The notes: generated by a model not told the origin, from the sequence alone. DNA of 64,000 nt from Desmodesmus armatus (GCA_007449985.2 VIIQ02000727.1:24966-88965); one strand, 5' to 3'; positions 36,020 to 48,031 are shown, numbered from the stretch's first letter. Numbers and translations are program-made.

Positions 36020-37111
36020 ACTGGCTGTCCATTTGGAAGTCTGCTCCAGAGAAACCCCAGAATCTGCATGGCATGCCTCATCATGCAGACACCAACTACA
36101 GTACGATACCAGCTACGAAGGAGCATGTCAATGTGCCTGCTCAACACCGCCGCTGCGATGTATCATGCCATATAGCATGAGCCAGTGCCAAGTCTCCCGC
36201 AAACCAGCAAAATAACAGGTGCCGCCCCAACAGCGCCCACAGACGTGGCCAGGGATCACCACGCACCGACAAGCATCGCTAGTAGCTGCATGCACCAAAC
36301 TCAAAATGTCACATGACATCTGCACATGGCATGGCATGCCAGTCACAGTAGGTGCATCACGCAGCACAAACTGGTGGCACCAACCCCACTCTGTCACACA
36401 AGGCATGCACATGGCATGCCAGTCGCAGGGCAAGGACACAGTAAGTCCTGCTCAGCATGCCCTATGCTCACTGCATTCTGATCTTCACTGCCCCACAGGC
36501 AGTCACGGTGCACTGTGCCACAGCATGCGCACATCGCCCACAGTTTAAGACCCGCAAGCCACAGCTGTGCGACACTGCTGTAGCTGTGGATCACAGCATC
36601 CAGGGAAGAGCAATTCCATATGACAGCGCGGCTCTTGCAATGCGCTTCGTGGGAAGGAACAACCTCTTCAAAATCGGGCGTGCATTGCATGCGTCCATGA
36701 GAGACTCCTGACCAGTCGACTGCCAACAAAAATGTACTCTGATGTACCGCTGCCGGCTTACATCCCTGTATGATGTGCATGATATCCTCGCAACACCTAA
36801 AAACGCCCCTACTAAGACACCACAACACCTGCACCAACTGTTGCATCGCCTGGATCGAAGCAATCAACAACCTGTAAACACACTACTCCAAAAAAGGGTA
36901 ACGACCCTTGAAATGCTTTATCAAGACAGCCCACCTTGGGGCACAACTGACCAAGCTCAGGGCAGCCTGTCCTGAAATGCTTTACCAATAACAGCCCTCC
37001 TTGGGGCACAACTGACCAAGCTCAGTAACAAGCTCTGCGGCAACCAAGTTGCCACACTGACCGCATCACAGTTACCAAGTGACGCTGCCGCTGAGCCCTT
37101 CACAGACCCCT

Positions 37112-38916
37112 TCACACTGACCCCTTCAAAACTCTGTGGCCACGTGTAGGGTTCAGGCGGTGAAGGGGGTTGCCCGCCCAGGCAGTGGTGCATACTGCGG
37201 TGGAAGTGCACCCCGTGGGGCAGTCTCCCTCCCTGTACAAGGCGCTCGTATCCAAGAAGGTTGCCGACAGGGTGTCGACACGGATCACGCCATTCCTCTC
37301 GCACACATTGAATTCAGCATCTTGCAGGCATGCTGTAGTGTAGCTCAGTGTGGTGTCGTCGGCCACAAGTGGGGTGGCATTGGCGTCGTAGGCTCCGGCG
37401 TACAGGAACAAGCCTTCGTTGGTCGCCGTAACGCTGCAGCAGCCTTGCTGCGGGATAGACTCGCCGCTGATTGTGATGATTCCGTTGCGTGGGCACGTCA
37501 CCTGGAGGATGCATGAGCAGCATCACCAGCACAACCAGGGTCAGCGAGCAGGTGTTACGCCACAAGCTAGGCTGACAACTTTGTAACTGGCTACTGCTGA
37601 GCTCAAGGAAGACTTGTAGTGTGTGTTTAGGACTGATTGCATGTAGAGGCTCAGTTTGTGGTCACCCTGCCGGCAAATTAAGCCACAAGGGCCCGGGGGG
37701 GGGGGGGGGGTAGATAAAATTGTTGACATGTACCTTGCTGAATTGTGCACACAGCTGTTGGTTTGGCACACACACACTCACACAAGTGTATTGCAGTAAA
37801 TGCACCCTCTAGAACACAAGGCACGGTAGCCACCCCAACCGTCTGTGTTCACGCACAAACATGTGCAGCAATGTATCATCTGAGCTCACCGTGTAGCACA
37901 GGACAGCGCTGCTGCGGCAAAAGGCGATATCGGAGTTTACGCCTGAGCCGATATCAGGATCGCAATTGTTGTCACTGCAGCCGGTTAAGGCTCCGGCGGT
38001 GGTCTCATCGCAGAACGCTCCGGTGCCACTGCTGCAACCGTTTGTGTTGCAGCCGTTGCGGTGTTCTGCTCAACAAATTGCAGACCCGCGTCTGCTCCAC
38101 TGCACTCGCATGTGCACTGCGCATGTGAAGATGGCAAAGCAGCAGCAGCAGCAGCAGCACCAGGGGCCGTGTCAAGAGTGAATAGTAGGGTGTGCCTGTT
38201 GCCTGGACATCTGCGTCTGCTGGCTGCTACTGCTGCTGCTGCTCAGCACAGTGTGCACATCTGTGAAGCAGCTGCAGAGTGCTGATGTCGTGCTGCACGT
38301 CTGGCCTGGTAATGCAGAAGCCTGTTGCGTAAGCATGTCTCAACAGCAGACGCTGAGCAAAGCTGACCGTGTGCCCCTGCACGTCTGACTGCTGTAACAC
38401 CGCCAACTGAGCAGTACATGTACATACAGCACCTGACCAGCACAGCAGTACATGTACTGCATGCACATGCCATGTGAGTGACTCACCCATATGGGAGCAG
38501 GGGGACATTCTTGACAAGTTTCACAAGTTTCGCACTTTTCACAAGTAGGGCAGGGGCCTGGGAAGAGGGTGTCAAAGAAGCTGCGGTCATTGTCGTGATT
38601 GTGGCCATAGCCATAGTCACGGCTCCTGTAGTCAACTCCCTCGATGGAAGCATCAGCTTGCTGCTTCTGCAGAAACGGACAAAGAAACGGACGCAGCGAA
38701 AGACACCGGCAGCATATATCTGAGCAAATGTTGCGATACATGAAAGCGAGAACGATGGTTCTGGGGGTGGGTGGGACAGGCTTGGGACAGGCTGTACAGT
38801 GCACTGTAGTGTTGACTTACTGCTGGTTGCTCCTCTGCTCCCTTGGTCTCCATCTGAGCTGCTGCAATTGATGCGCAAACGCATGCTATGCACAGGATCA
38901 GTGTGATTCGCTGCAT
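37112..38916 (-). CDS. Secreted cysteine-rich protein (apparent 1-nt frameshift)
   Basis: Probable extracellular or cell-wall protein; family not recognised. Exon 1 38916-38821 encodes a signal peptide (MQRITLILCIACVCASIAAA) and ends at GTAAGT. Exon 2 38666-38487 encodes 60 residues, including YGYGHNHDNDRSFFDTLF and a CxxC ladder (CPTCEKCETCETCQECPP); donor GTGAGT. Exon 3 starts after CACATGCGCAG with CTCECSGADAGLQFVEQ in phase 0 and ends at 37890 (GTGAGC). Exon 4, 37501-37112, reads TCPRNGIITISGESIPQQGC and stops at TGA. Exon 3 begins in one frame but must end in another (NGCNTNGCSSGTGAFCDE to AVLCYT) to meet exon 4. A single missing base near 38050 would reconcile them. That may be a sequencing error, or the gene may be broken. 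Cys spacing in both halves argues that both frames were once one. Confidence 0.65.
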
Positions 38917-39146
38917 CTTGCGTTGAGTTGCGTTGCAACGTCCTGTCAGCCTTGCTGTCTGTGGCGAGGGAGGTGTAAGGTCCAAGAAGAAGTTATCAGA
39001 TAACATAGCGTGCCTGTTTTGTGACCAAGAAAAGACGGTGCAAGCTTCATCGTCGCGGAAAACGTCCAAAGTCAACGTTTATGGGGGTTACGTTTTGACC
39101 ATCAGGGAAACTGTGCATCAAATCAACGCCGTGTCCATTTGGGTAT

Positions 39147-39408
39147 GGATTAGTTGAAAGTGACACATGGAGTTCTTCTTCCAGGCTCTGCGAATGCCCC
39201 TACCCCTGGGGGCATTGCCACCAGGGCCCATGCCCTAATCCCCCTCCCCCTCCTTGCGGCCCAAAATGCCCTGTTTTCAAAAGATTTTGACCCCCAAGGC
39301 TTCAAAAATGCCCCAAGCCCCACCCCCTAGGGCATGATGTGAGCAATGCCCCCGGTTCTCCCCCCCTGCCAGAAGAACTCCCTGTGTCACTTTCAATTCA
39401 ACTAATCC
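39147..39408. mobile_element. 262-bp non-autonomous TIR element (MITE)
   Basis: Terminal inverted repeats of about 38-42 bp begin GGATTAGTTGAA on both ends and continue AAAGTGACACA.GGAGTTCTTCT; the right arm has a small insertion. The interior is rich in ATGCCCC motifs on both strands and has no coding sequence. Target duplication is not clear (the TIR may extend to GGGTA), so the superfamily is unassigned. Confidence 0.75.
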
Positions 39409-40279
39409 CTACCCTGCCAAATTGGCCATCAGATTCATTATGCAGAAGCAGCACAACCACCCAGGTGATAGAGGCAACCACAACAAATAGGAATTGAATC
39501 AGAGAGGTGCTGATGCATGTGATCATTGATCAGCAGTAACTGTCATGCCCTGCTCATGCCACCACTACATCAGAGAGCAACATGCATGCAAAGATTTGAA
39601 GGCAAACGCGCCACAGTCTGTACCTCTGTACCACTCAGTGGCAGTGACTGCCAAGACTCTTTGTAAGAGGTGTCACCACATTAAAAGCATGCGCCATGTG
39701 CATGAACAAGCTGGTGTCACCCAAATCTCAAAGAGAAACCACGGGTTGCACTTTCCGATCTGGCCAGATGTCACAATCAGGGTCGATCAGTACTGGCACA
39801 GGCAGCAACCACTATTGTTGCAATCAGTCTTGGAGAGTCACTCTCCACACGAAGCCCAGTGCATATACATCTGTTGACTACGGTGCATGTGGTTCCGCCC
39901 AAATTCCACATACCCAGGGGGTGTATCGGAATCTTTCTTTCTGCTCTGGCAGCACATGCATGACCCCCCCCTTTCCTCCGTAGGGATGCAAGAATCTTAT
40001 TTGTTGGGCAACACAACAGCTGGCACCACAACAGCTGGCACCACAACAGCTGTTCAGGTAACTGTTTCCTGGTCACAAAAAATAAGATTAATATTGTGAG
40101 GGCAGACAGCCCCCCCCCCCCCCCCTTCATAGAGGCACCACCCAACTGCCGGCCTCTTCCATGCACGATGTAAAACGTCATCCTGTTTGCATTGATTATG
40201 CAAACTGCTCACCCCCAGCAAGATCCTGCTGTCACCTAGTTCGAGGTAGTGCACACCTACACACCTTGACACCTACACA

Positions 40280-40300
40280 CCTAAACCCTAAACCCTAAAC
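40280..40300 (+). repeat. Interstitial plant-type telomere motif (CCCTAAA)
   Basis: Three tandem CCTAAAC-type units, flanked by degenerate ACACCTTGACACCTA units. It matches the C-strand of the (TTTAGGG)n telomere. Isolated pairs also occur near 41955-41970. Confidence 0.8.
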
Positions 40301-40899
40301 ACCTGCACACCTTGACACCTAGCCCTGGGCACCCATCCCAGCCCATCATCCCAGAACACCAGCCCTCCAGCCAAGCAGCAACCACAGCTACACAGTCAAA
40401 CACCCTGTGCTAGTAGCCCTGAGCCATCCAACCCAGCCCAGAACAGCCCTGCAGCCAGGCAACAGTCACAGCTACCACCAACAGCGCAGTGATCGCTCGA
40501 AAATCACTCATGCCACACAAGTACCCAAGGGACTGAACAACATGCAGCAGGTTGCCAGGTTGCATCCGGATGAATAGGGAACATGTAGGGGAGCATCCGC
40601 CAGTTGTGATAGGTGCGGATGGGCTGTTGATTGCGACGGGAGTGTCTGCGGAACAAAGCAAGTTCATAAACCAACGCAGTCCCAATGAGCCACTTGGTCT
40701 CAGATGGCCACGGACCAGGGAGGAGGAATGGGGTGGAAGGGGGGGGGGGGTTTCAATAAGCCCAGAAAAAAAAGCACAGCCTCCCTCACCCCCAGCACAA
40801 AAACGTTTGTACTCAAACACACTGAACTCAGCACGGCCCTTTCTCTGCCTCCACTGAGGCAGCACAGCCTGCACCACGATACGAAATCCTTACCCAAGC

Positions 40900-41330
40900 C
40901 GTTAGGTTGTAGCACACTCATAGTTCACTGTAGACGGCTCAGCACCAAGCCAACACACTCTGCTTGAGACGAAGCACAACCCCCCTCACCCCAAGTTCAA
41001 TAACACACAAAAGCACATAGTGGCTGGCAGAGCCTACAGCAAACTATGCAGAACAACTCAAGAGCTAACCAATGATGTGAGGTTGCAGAACAAGATCCGT
41101 CCACTGTGACGGCTTGGCACCAAGCCACCACACAACGTTTGTGTTGAAGCATAGCCACCCTCACCACAAGCCCAACAACACACAAGATTGGTGGAACAAG
41201 AGCAGAGATAATTCAGCAAAGCCTGTAGAAAAACAACCTTATGCAGCACAACCCAAAGAGCAATGCTGTTTGGTTGTTTGGTTGCTCTGCAAGATCAGCT
41301 CACTGTGACGACTCGGCACCGAGCCCACAA
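40900..41330 (+). repeat. Degenerate tandem repeat, about 170-200 bp period
   Basis: Three copies share a block like ACTGTGACGGCTTGGCACC, at about 40928, 41102 and 41301. Each is followed by ACAACG or AACACAC stretches and a CCCTCACC.CAAG block. Not linked to any gene model. Confidence 0.6.
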
Positions 41331-42192
41331 ACACACCGCTTAGTTTCACCCAACATACACAACACCCTGACGACAGGTCCATTATCAAAGGCTAGCAATG
41401 CCTGTGCCAGCCACAGCTTATCTGAGATATCCATGTCAATATCCACACTCCATCCAAAGCATAACATCGTGGTTGTTGAGTGCTGTGGGGCACATTTCAG
41501 TGTAGCAAGCAGACCTGTATGCCCCCCCCTCCCACACACACTCCCCCCCCCCCAAGGAAGCACACACTGCGCGTGTGCCACACACACATACAGGCACATA
41601 TACACACAAAGACGCCCATGTGCTGTCCGCATAATCAATCAGCGCAATGCAGCAGTGGTGCAGCAGCTGTGGCCACACCCTCTTGCGTCAACGCTGCTGC
41701 ATGGGAACCCCTTCACTGGTGACCTGCACAGTATCCCAATCCTACTGCAGCTGCCGCAGCCCCTGCTGCTGCTGCTGCTACAGCTGTCGCAGCCCCTGCT
41801 GCTGCTTCTGCTGCCTGAACCTGTGCAGCAGTGCCTGAACCTTCTGCTGCTTCCCAGGGACAGCAGAGCACCGCAGCCCCACCTGCTGCTGCTGCTGCTG
41901 CTGGGAGGATACTGCACTCTTGTCGAGCCCCTGTGTTGCCCCATTGAGGTGTGACCCAAACCCTAAACCCTGTGAGGCATATGAGAGGTGGGGAGGGCAT
42001 CGGGAGGGAGGGTGGGGCCCGCTGCACCAAACCCTAGCCCTACCAGCCCCTGAGAGGCCTCCACACCACTTGCCACCTCAGCAGCAGCAGGAACAGCAGC
42101 AGGAACAGCAGCAGTAGCAGCAGCAGTAGTGATGCTGCTGCTGCCGAGGACACCACACCCTCCTACGGCTAGTGGGCGGGGTGCTTTGGGAC

Positions 42193-43568
42193 TCAAAAAG
42201 CCTGAGCCTGACATGTCAACAGCAGTGGGCTGCAGAAGTCCACAATGTCGAAAGGCTTGGCCGCCTGCTGCTGCTGCTGCTCCTGCTGCTGCTGTTGCTG
42301 CAGCTGCTGTTGCAGCTCATGTGCATTGCGGCCGGCACTTTCAAGTTCCCTCATCATAAGTGCACCCAGTTCCACCCCCACCTCCGGCAACTGCTGCTGC
42401 TGCTGTAGCATGGGCGTGCCGACACAGCCACTGCGCCCTGCTGCTGCTGCTGCTGCTGACAAGGCTGCATTACCGTCGAGTCCCCCTGATGACTGCTGCT
42501 GCTGCAGCGGTTGTAGCATGGTCGTGCCGACAAAGCCATTGCGCGCTGCTACTGTTGCTGCTGCTGACAGGGCTGCATTGCTATCGAATCCCCCTGAGGA
42601 CTGCTGCTGCTGCTGCGGCTGTAGCATGGGTGCACCTGCGAAGCCATTGCGTGCTGCTGCTGCTGCTGGTGACAGAGCTGCATTGCCATCGAGTCCCCCT
42701 GATGACTGCTGCTGCTGTAGCATGGGCGTGCCTGCAAAGCCATTGCGTGCTGCCGCTGCTGCTGCTGCTGCTGACAGGGCTGCATTGCCGTCGAGTCCCC
42801 CTGATGACTGCTGCTGCTGCTGCTGTAGCATGGGCGTGCCGACACAGCCATTATGCGCTGCTGCCACTGCCGCTGCTGCCGCTGACAGGGCTGCATTGTT
42901 GTCGAGTCCCCCTGAGAACTGCTGCTGCTGCTGTTGCGGAATCATCGGGGCGCCGTCAAAGCCACTGCGTGCTGCTGCTGCTGCTGCTGCTGCTGACAGG
43001 GCTGCATTGCCGTCAAGAACCCCTGAGGACTGCTGCAGCAGCGGCTGAGGCAGGAAGCCGTTGGCTGCTGCTGCAGCAGCTGGTATCTGCCCGCTGCCAG
43101 CATTTCTAGCCCAGACATCACCCGCCCCTCCCCAGTTTCCAACACCACCACTACCTCCATCGTTTCTCAGGGCACCCCCTACTTCCAAAGGAAAAGCACC
43201 CGAAGGAGGGCCTAGGCCGCCGCCCCTGCCGCCATGAGCAGCAGCAGCAGCAGCAGCCTCCCTAGCCATCTCCTGCTGCAGCTGCCACTGCTGCTGCTGC
43301 AGCTGGCGGAGCAGATTGTCGTCCTGCTGCTGTTGCTGCTGCTGCTGGCGCTGCTCCTCCTCCTGCATCCGCACTTCACACAGAGATTCCTCCATCATTC
43401 TGTCAAGCATCTCCGCAAGTAGCTTCCGTTTGGTGGTTGGCGAGGCGCATGAAGCTGCAGCAAGTGCAGCAGCAGCAGCGTCACTAGCTGCGGCAGCTGC
43501 TGCTGCTGCTTCTGCTGCCCGGGGTGTTGCTGCCACTGCTGTGCCGCAGTCGCCTGTCATCCTGCCGC

Positions 43569-43627
<59 letters not shown>

Positions 43628-43718
43628 TCGGCGCTGCCATTGCTCCAACCCCCCGAACCGCCGCCGAAGCTGCATGGTGTTGCTGATCCAAAACCTGCCG
43701 TCGCTGCTGCTGTCAGCC

Positions 43719-43753
<35 letters not shown>

Positions 43754-44564
43754 GTGGTGGTGGTGCGAATGCTCAACACGCCTGCTGCTGATGTTGCCAC
43801 TGCATATGCCGCCTGCACCAGCGGCTGCTGCTGCTGCTGCAACTCCTGAAGGGTCCTCAATCGAGCCAGCAGCCCACTTCGTGCCTCGATAAATGCTGGG
43901 GTACCCCTAAGTCCTGCTGCTGCTGCTGCTTCACACTGCTGCAGCTGCTGCTCCACCTGCTGCTGCTGCTGCTGTAGCAGCCCTAGCAGCAGCTGCTGCT
44001 GAGGATCCTCGCCCCCAATGCTGCCACACACTCCCAGTGCAGTTTCCTGGTGACACGGCCCAAGACCAATGTGACCCGGCCCAAACGCACTCGGTCCAAT
44101 TTCGCCCATGACCTGGCCCATTGCTGGCAATGGCGGGCTCATACCGGGGCTGCCGCGGCTGCAGCAGCAGGAGCAGCGGCGGCTGCGCTGCTGATCATGT
44201 CAAGCAGCAGCTGTGTTTGGCAAGCGTCCTCAGCAGCCGCCGCCGCCGCGGCAGCAGCAGCAGCAGCGGGACTGCAAGGCGACTCCTCCATTGCACAATC
44301 CATTGCACCTGCTGCTGCTGCTGCTGCTGCTGAATTATCCCATCCACAGTCCATGCTGTACTGCCAGCCACCAGCAGCAGCAGCAGCAGCTTCAGCAGCA
44401 GCAGCAGCAGCAGCTTCAGCAGCAGCAGCGGCAGCAGTAGCATACACGTCCATACCCGTGCCCATCTCCATCATACCCCCTAGGCCTGCTGCCATGTCAG
44501 TGGGGGGTGTTGGCCAGGCAATTTCACAGGAGGTGCTTGTGCCTGACCCTGTGTTCACCAGCAG

Positions 44565-44603
<39 letters not shown>

Positions 44604-44832
44604 ATATGACTGCTGCAGATACTCCATCAGCTGCTGCTGCTTCTGCTGCTGCTCCTGCTGCTGCTGCTGCTGCCAGGCAGCATCAGCAGCAGTCCCTTTC
44701 AGGGCGAACCTCCATCCTTACGGGTGCTCCGGGCCCGTTTGGAGAATGGACGAGGGTGTAACCCTCCTCTGCTGCTGCTGCTGCCTCTGACAGCATGTGC
44801 AGGTCCCAATAGACCTCTTCCTCCTCCTCTTC

Positions 44833-44876
<44 letters not shown>

Positions 44877-46728
44877 GCCGCCGCTTGCTGACCCTACTGC
44901 TCAACAACTGCATTTCATCGTCAGATTCATCCTCAGCAGCAGCGGCAGCAGCAGCAGTAGCAGCGCGTGCGCGCCTGCTCGCCACCCTTTCACCAGCAGC
45001 GGCAGGTGCAGACTGTGGGCTGCCCTTGCGCTTTTTTGGTGCTGCTGCTGCTGCTGCTGCTGCTGGCTGGTGTCTGCTGGGGGGTCCCGGCTTGCGCACT
45101 TGGGCCTTGAGCCCCGCCCTTCTGCGGCTGTTGTGCTTCTGCAGCTGAGCACGGCAGGACCTGTGTGTTGACAGAGTGACAGTGTGACGGTGTGACAGTG
45201 TGGTGGAAGTGTGTGATGCATTGAGAGGGAGGTGGGGGGGGGGGGGCGATGGGGTTGGTCAACTGGAGGGATTTGTTGATTTGAGTGGCTGTTGCGCTTC
45301 TGCAGCTGCGTACGGCAGGACCTGTGTGTTGACAGTTTGACGGTGTGACAGTGTGGCGAAAGTGTGTGAGGTAGTGAGAGGGGCAGGAGGGGGGGGGGTG
45401 ATGGGGGTCAAAGGGTGTGCCAACTGGAGAACTCGCAGAATTGAGTGGCTGTTGTGCTTCTGCAGCTGAGCACGGCAGGACCTGTGTGTAGCAGTGAGAG
45501 AGTGTGGCCATGGCAAATTCCAAAATAAAATGCTACTGGAATTGACGGCTGGCTTGGTGGTGATTTCGATCGCCTTCACACCTGACCTGAGAGACTGGGA
45601 TACGTTATTAAGCCCTCTGGGCACCCTCATGAGCCCTTGAGCTGGCTCGCTGGCTAGCGCCGAGGTTGGGACTCTGTCCCCAAACTACTGTACTGTACTG
45701 TAAAATCCGAGGCAGGCAGAGGGGGGGGGGGGCACCACTCTGTCTAAGAGTGTGCTGGAGGGGCAGGGTGGTGGTGTACATGCATGCATGTTTGGTTGGT
45801 AGGTGTGACGTGCACAACAAGCTCTGTGTAAGAAGGAGGGGCTCAAGGGCCCTCCCCCCCTTCCTCTCTCCACCCCGTCTTCACTTCCCTCCTTGCCCCC
45901 TCTCACCTCCTGATGGCAACCCACAAGGCATAGCTTCCCCCCCCCCCCCCCCCCCAAACCACCACACAAAGCCCACAACAAGGGAAGCTCCTTGACAAAG
46001 CCCCCCCTCTCCTCTTTACCTCCTGGCTCCATCAAATGCAGAGGTCTTCTCAAGCCGCCCACACTGCTGACACCAGCGCACATTCACCATCTGAGGGGGA
46101 GCAGCAGCAGCAGCAGCAGCAGCACCTGCTGCCTGCTGCTCACCTGCTCCTGCACCTGCATGGACACGCACATGCACAGGTCCACACAGGTCAGCGTGAC
46201 ATGAACAGTGCACCACCTCTAAAAAAATCAAAATCAAAGTGACACCTGTAGCTATGAAGCTCAAGAGCTCATGCCAGCCATTCACTGATATCACGGAGAT
46301 GGCAGAACAAACCAGACAGAACGAACACTGTGGCTCAGACCAAAGAGTCCTGACGCTGCAAGAAAGCTGTGACTGACGTCACGCCCCCCTGCCCCCCCCC
46401 CAGCTGTGATCCACCTGCAGTAGTGGTCCTGGGCGAGGCACCAGAGGGCCAGCAAATATTTGCATTCACACTGAGCCGCACGAGCTGTCTTGAGATTTTG
46501 AATTCAAACCCCAAACCCCAAACCCAATGTACCCCCTCACCTGGGCTGCCTGTTGTGCCCTGCTGCGTCTGTTGTTCACCCTCCTCTTCTTCCGCCCCTT
46601 CCTTGTCGGCCTGCGCCCCTGCTGCTGCTGACCCAGGCCCATCCTGGCTGCTAGGGCTCTTTGAGTCGCTGCTGCTGCCATCAGCAGCAGCAGCAGCAGC
46701 AGCAGTAGCTGGAGTTGGGGGGGCACTG

Positions 46729-46764
<36 letters not shown>

Positions 46765-48031
46765 GCTGCTGTATTTGCGGATGCCCTGTCTGATGGCGCT
46801 TCTGCTGGTGTTGGCGGGGTGTGCTGGTCTCCTGACCAAGGAGTGCCATGATCAGCAGCCTGCTGCTGCTGCTGCTGCTGCTGCTCTCAGTGTGCGCAGC
46901 TCCTGCTGCTGTTGTGCCCTTCCCCTGCTGTGCTCCATCCACCCCTGCTACAGCTGGCTGCGACTGCTGCTGCTGCTGCTGCTCAGTGTGCGCAGCTCCT
47001 GCTGCTGTCGAGCCCTTGCCCTGCTGTGCTCCATCCACCCCTGCTACAGCTGCCGGCTGCTGCTGTTGCTGCTGTTTGGTCTGTGCTGCCCTGCGTCTTC
47101 GCAGCACGTGTGCTGGGGGTCTCAGCTGTGCTGCAACTACTGGTATGGCCTCAGCTGATACGTGTGCTGCGCATATCTTGTGCCGCTGGTTGTAGGAGGG
47201 TTCGTTTGATAGATCCTTGTGACAGCCAGGTACCTGCAGTAAACATGCAAGGTGTCTGTTTATTAGTTGACAGGATATAAAGAACGCTATGCGGCCCCGG
47301 GGGGTATGGGGGTGTCATATGCTGATCTTGTACCGCTGTTTGTATGGGTATTCGTCTGACAGATTTTTGTGACAGCCGGGCACCTGTTTGTGGGGTGTGC
47401 GTGGAGGAGGAGGGTGGGGGGCATGGGGTGTGTGGGTGCGTGTGCAGCAGGGCAGGGGTCTACTTGGTTCATGGTGCAACACTCTCAGCGAGAGAAAGAG
47501 AGACACTGCTGAACAGTTGCTTGCTGAAAGCCCCAGTGCATGTCTTTTTGAAACGGGTGGCACAAAGCAAGGCATGCGCCTTTCAAATCAGGTGCGCACT
47601 GGGAGGGTCTGTGGGGACGGGTGATGGAGGAAACTTGGGAATTGCACCTCATGTGATATCATAGTCATTATAACCATGATAGTATAATTGTGATAAGTGC
47701 TTCTCAGATCGCTGCTGTGGCAGTGCAGGCAGCTGCCTTGACATTCATGTCACCAACTGGGTTGCTGCACGTCACTGCTGTGGCGTTCAGACACATCTGA
47801 AGGCTTCAACGGTCTTATGATAGTGTAATTGACGTAATACGCAAGCGCAGAGAGCGCCACCTGTCCTCTATCAATGCCCGGCGTTGAAAAGTGATGGTGA
47901 TGCACTACTGTTTGCAGCCCTGCTCCATCTACGTTTGCGCGTTTCCCTCGGCCGGCACGCACCTGGCATCTTGGAACCTTTCTGTGCCGTTCCAAATCCT
48001 CTGCCTCCTGGAATGCTGCCGGTACCTCCAT
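42193..48031 (-). CDS. SBP-box zinc-finger transcription factor (1016 aa)
   Basis: Predicted nuclear DNA-binding protein of the plant/algal SBP family; GTAC-type sites are the known family target. Exons: 48031-47963, 47233-47141, 46090-46020, 45160-44722, 44669-44145, 44046-42193; donors GTGCGT, GTAGTT, GTAAAG, GTAAGG, GTATGA. The sum is 3051 nt and closes in frame. The SBP domain spans exons 1-4 (residues about 22-95). First finger: CQ/VPGCHKDLSN, YNQRHKICAAH. Second: MVNVRWCQQCGRLEKTSAF, then ARR/SCRAQLQKHNSRRRAGL with the nuclear-localisation Arg/Lys cluster. More basic clusters follow (PKKRKG, SKRRR). The rest is polyGln/polyAla, acidic patches and six 33-40-residue repeats. The His-to-Cys gap between fingers is 13 residues, two short of usual, so the exon 2 donor or exon 3 acceptor may be off by two codons. 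Introns 1, 2 and 3 hold repeats. It has no ankyrin repeats, unlike CRR1. Confidence 0.9.
42395..43040 (-). repeat. Six coding repeats in the SBP protein
   Basis: Six units of about 99-126 bp encode SSGGLDGNAALSAAA, then ARNGFAGTPMLQQQQ variants. The GLDGNAALS core is kept (GFDSNAALS in one) while Ala and Gln runs vary in length, pointing to selection on the core against slippage in the runs. Confidence 0.9.
45160..45490 (-). repeat. Three copies of the SBP exon-4 junction
   Basis: The acceptor plus first ~12 codons (SCRAQLQKHNS) occurs at 45160 (functional), 45321 and 45481, spaced 161 and 160 bp, each preceded by TGTGACGGTGTGACAGTGTG-like intron sequence on the plus strand. The upstream copies lose the SRRRAGL continuation; one has R-to-T/K-to-R changes. 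Confidence 0.9.
46850..47075 (-). repeat. Two-copy repeat in SBP intron 2 with a 2-nt difference
   Basis: Two copies of a unit of about 110 bp read AVAGVDGAQQGKGSTAAGAA then HTE and a Gln run. In one copy two extra bases (AG) before the CAG run shift the frame. The reading is open but lies in what the SBP domain requires to be intron. Confidence 0.7.
47327..47393 (-). repeat. Extra copy of the SBP exon-2 junction
   Basis: A diverged copy of the exon-2 start lies 160 bp before the true exon, with acceptor CAAACAG. It reads VPGCHKNLSDEYPYKQRYKI and then hits a stop, so its use would truncate the protein inside the first finger. True copy: 47233. Confidence 0.88.

Larger units (their letters stand above)
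33510..37111. other. Long gene-poor stretch
   Basis: No gene can be supported over 3.6 kb. A plus-strand frame at 36490-36711 follows an acceptor-like CCCCACAG (with VAVDHSIQGRAIPYDSAALA) and could be an orphan exon or transposon remnant. Also present: a (CA)n run at 35977-36016 and a small hairpin at 35148-35168. Confidence 0.4.
38917..42192. other. Intergenic stretch with MITE, telomere-like and tandem repeats
   Basis: Besides the TIR element at 39147-39408 and the repeats listed below, a minus-strand frame at 40410-40510 begins MSDFRAITALLVVAVTVAWL and resembles a signal peptide. It stops after 34 codons within an approximately 100-bp imperfect tandem repeat, so I do not call a gene. The rest shows no coding signal. 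Confidence 0.45.

Noticed and set aside
36490..36711. Orphan exon or transposase remnant on the plus strand
   Set aside because: One acceptor-like site and protein-like composition are not enough; no partner exon or catalytic motif was seen.
40410..40877. Minus-strand frame beginning like a signal peptide
   Set aside because: It stops after 34 codons from the ATG and lies in a low-complexity tandem repeat; no donor or next exon was found.
46850..47075. Frameshifted polyGln exon of the SBP gene
   Set aside because: The two zinc fingers need to be joined across it, and an acceptor sits right before MVNVRWCQQC, so it is more likely intron than a broken exon.
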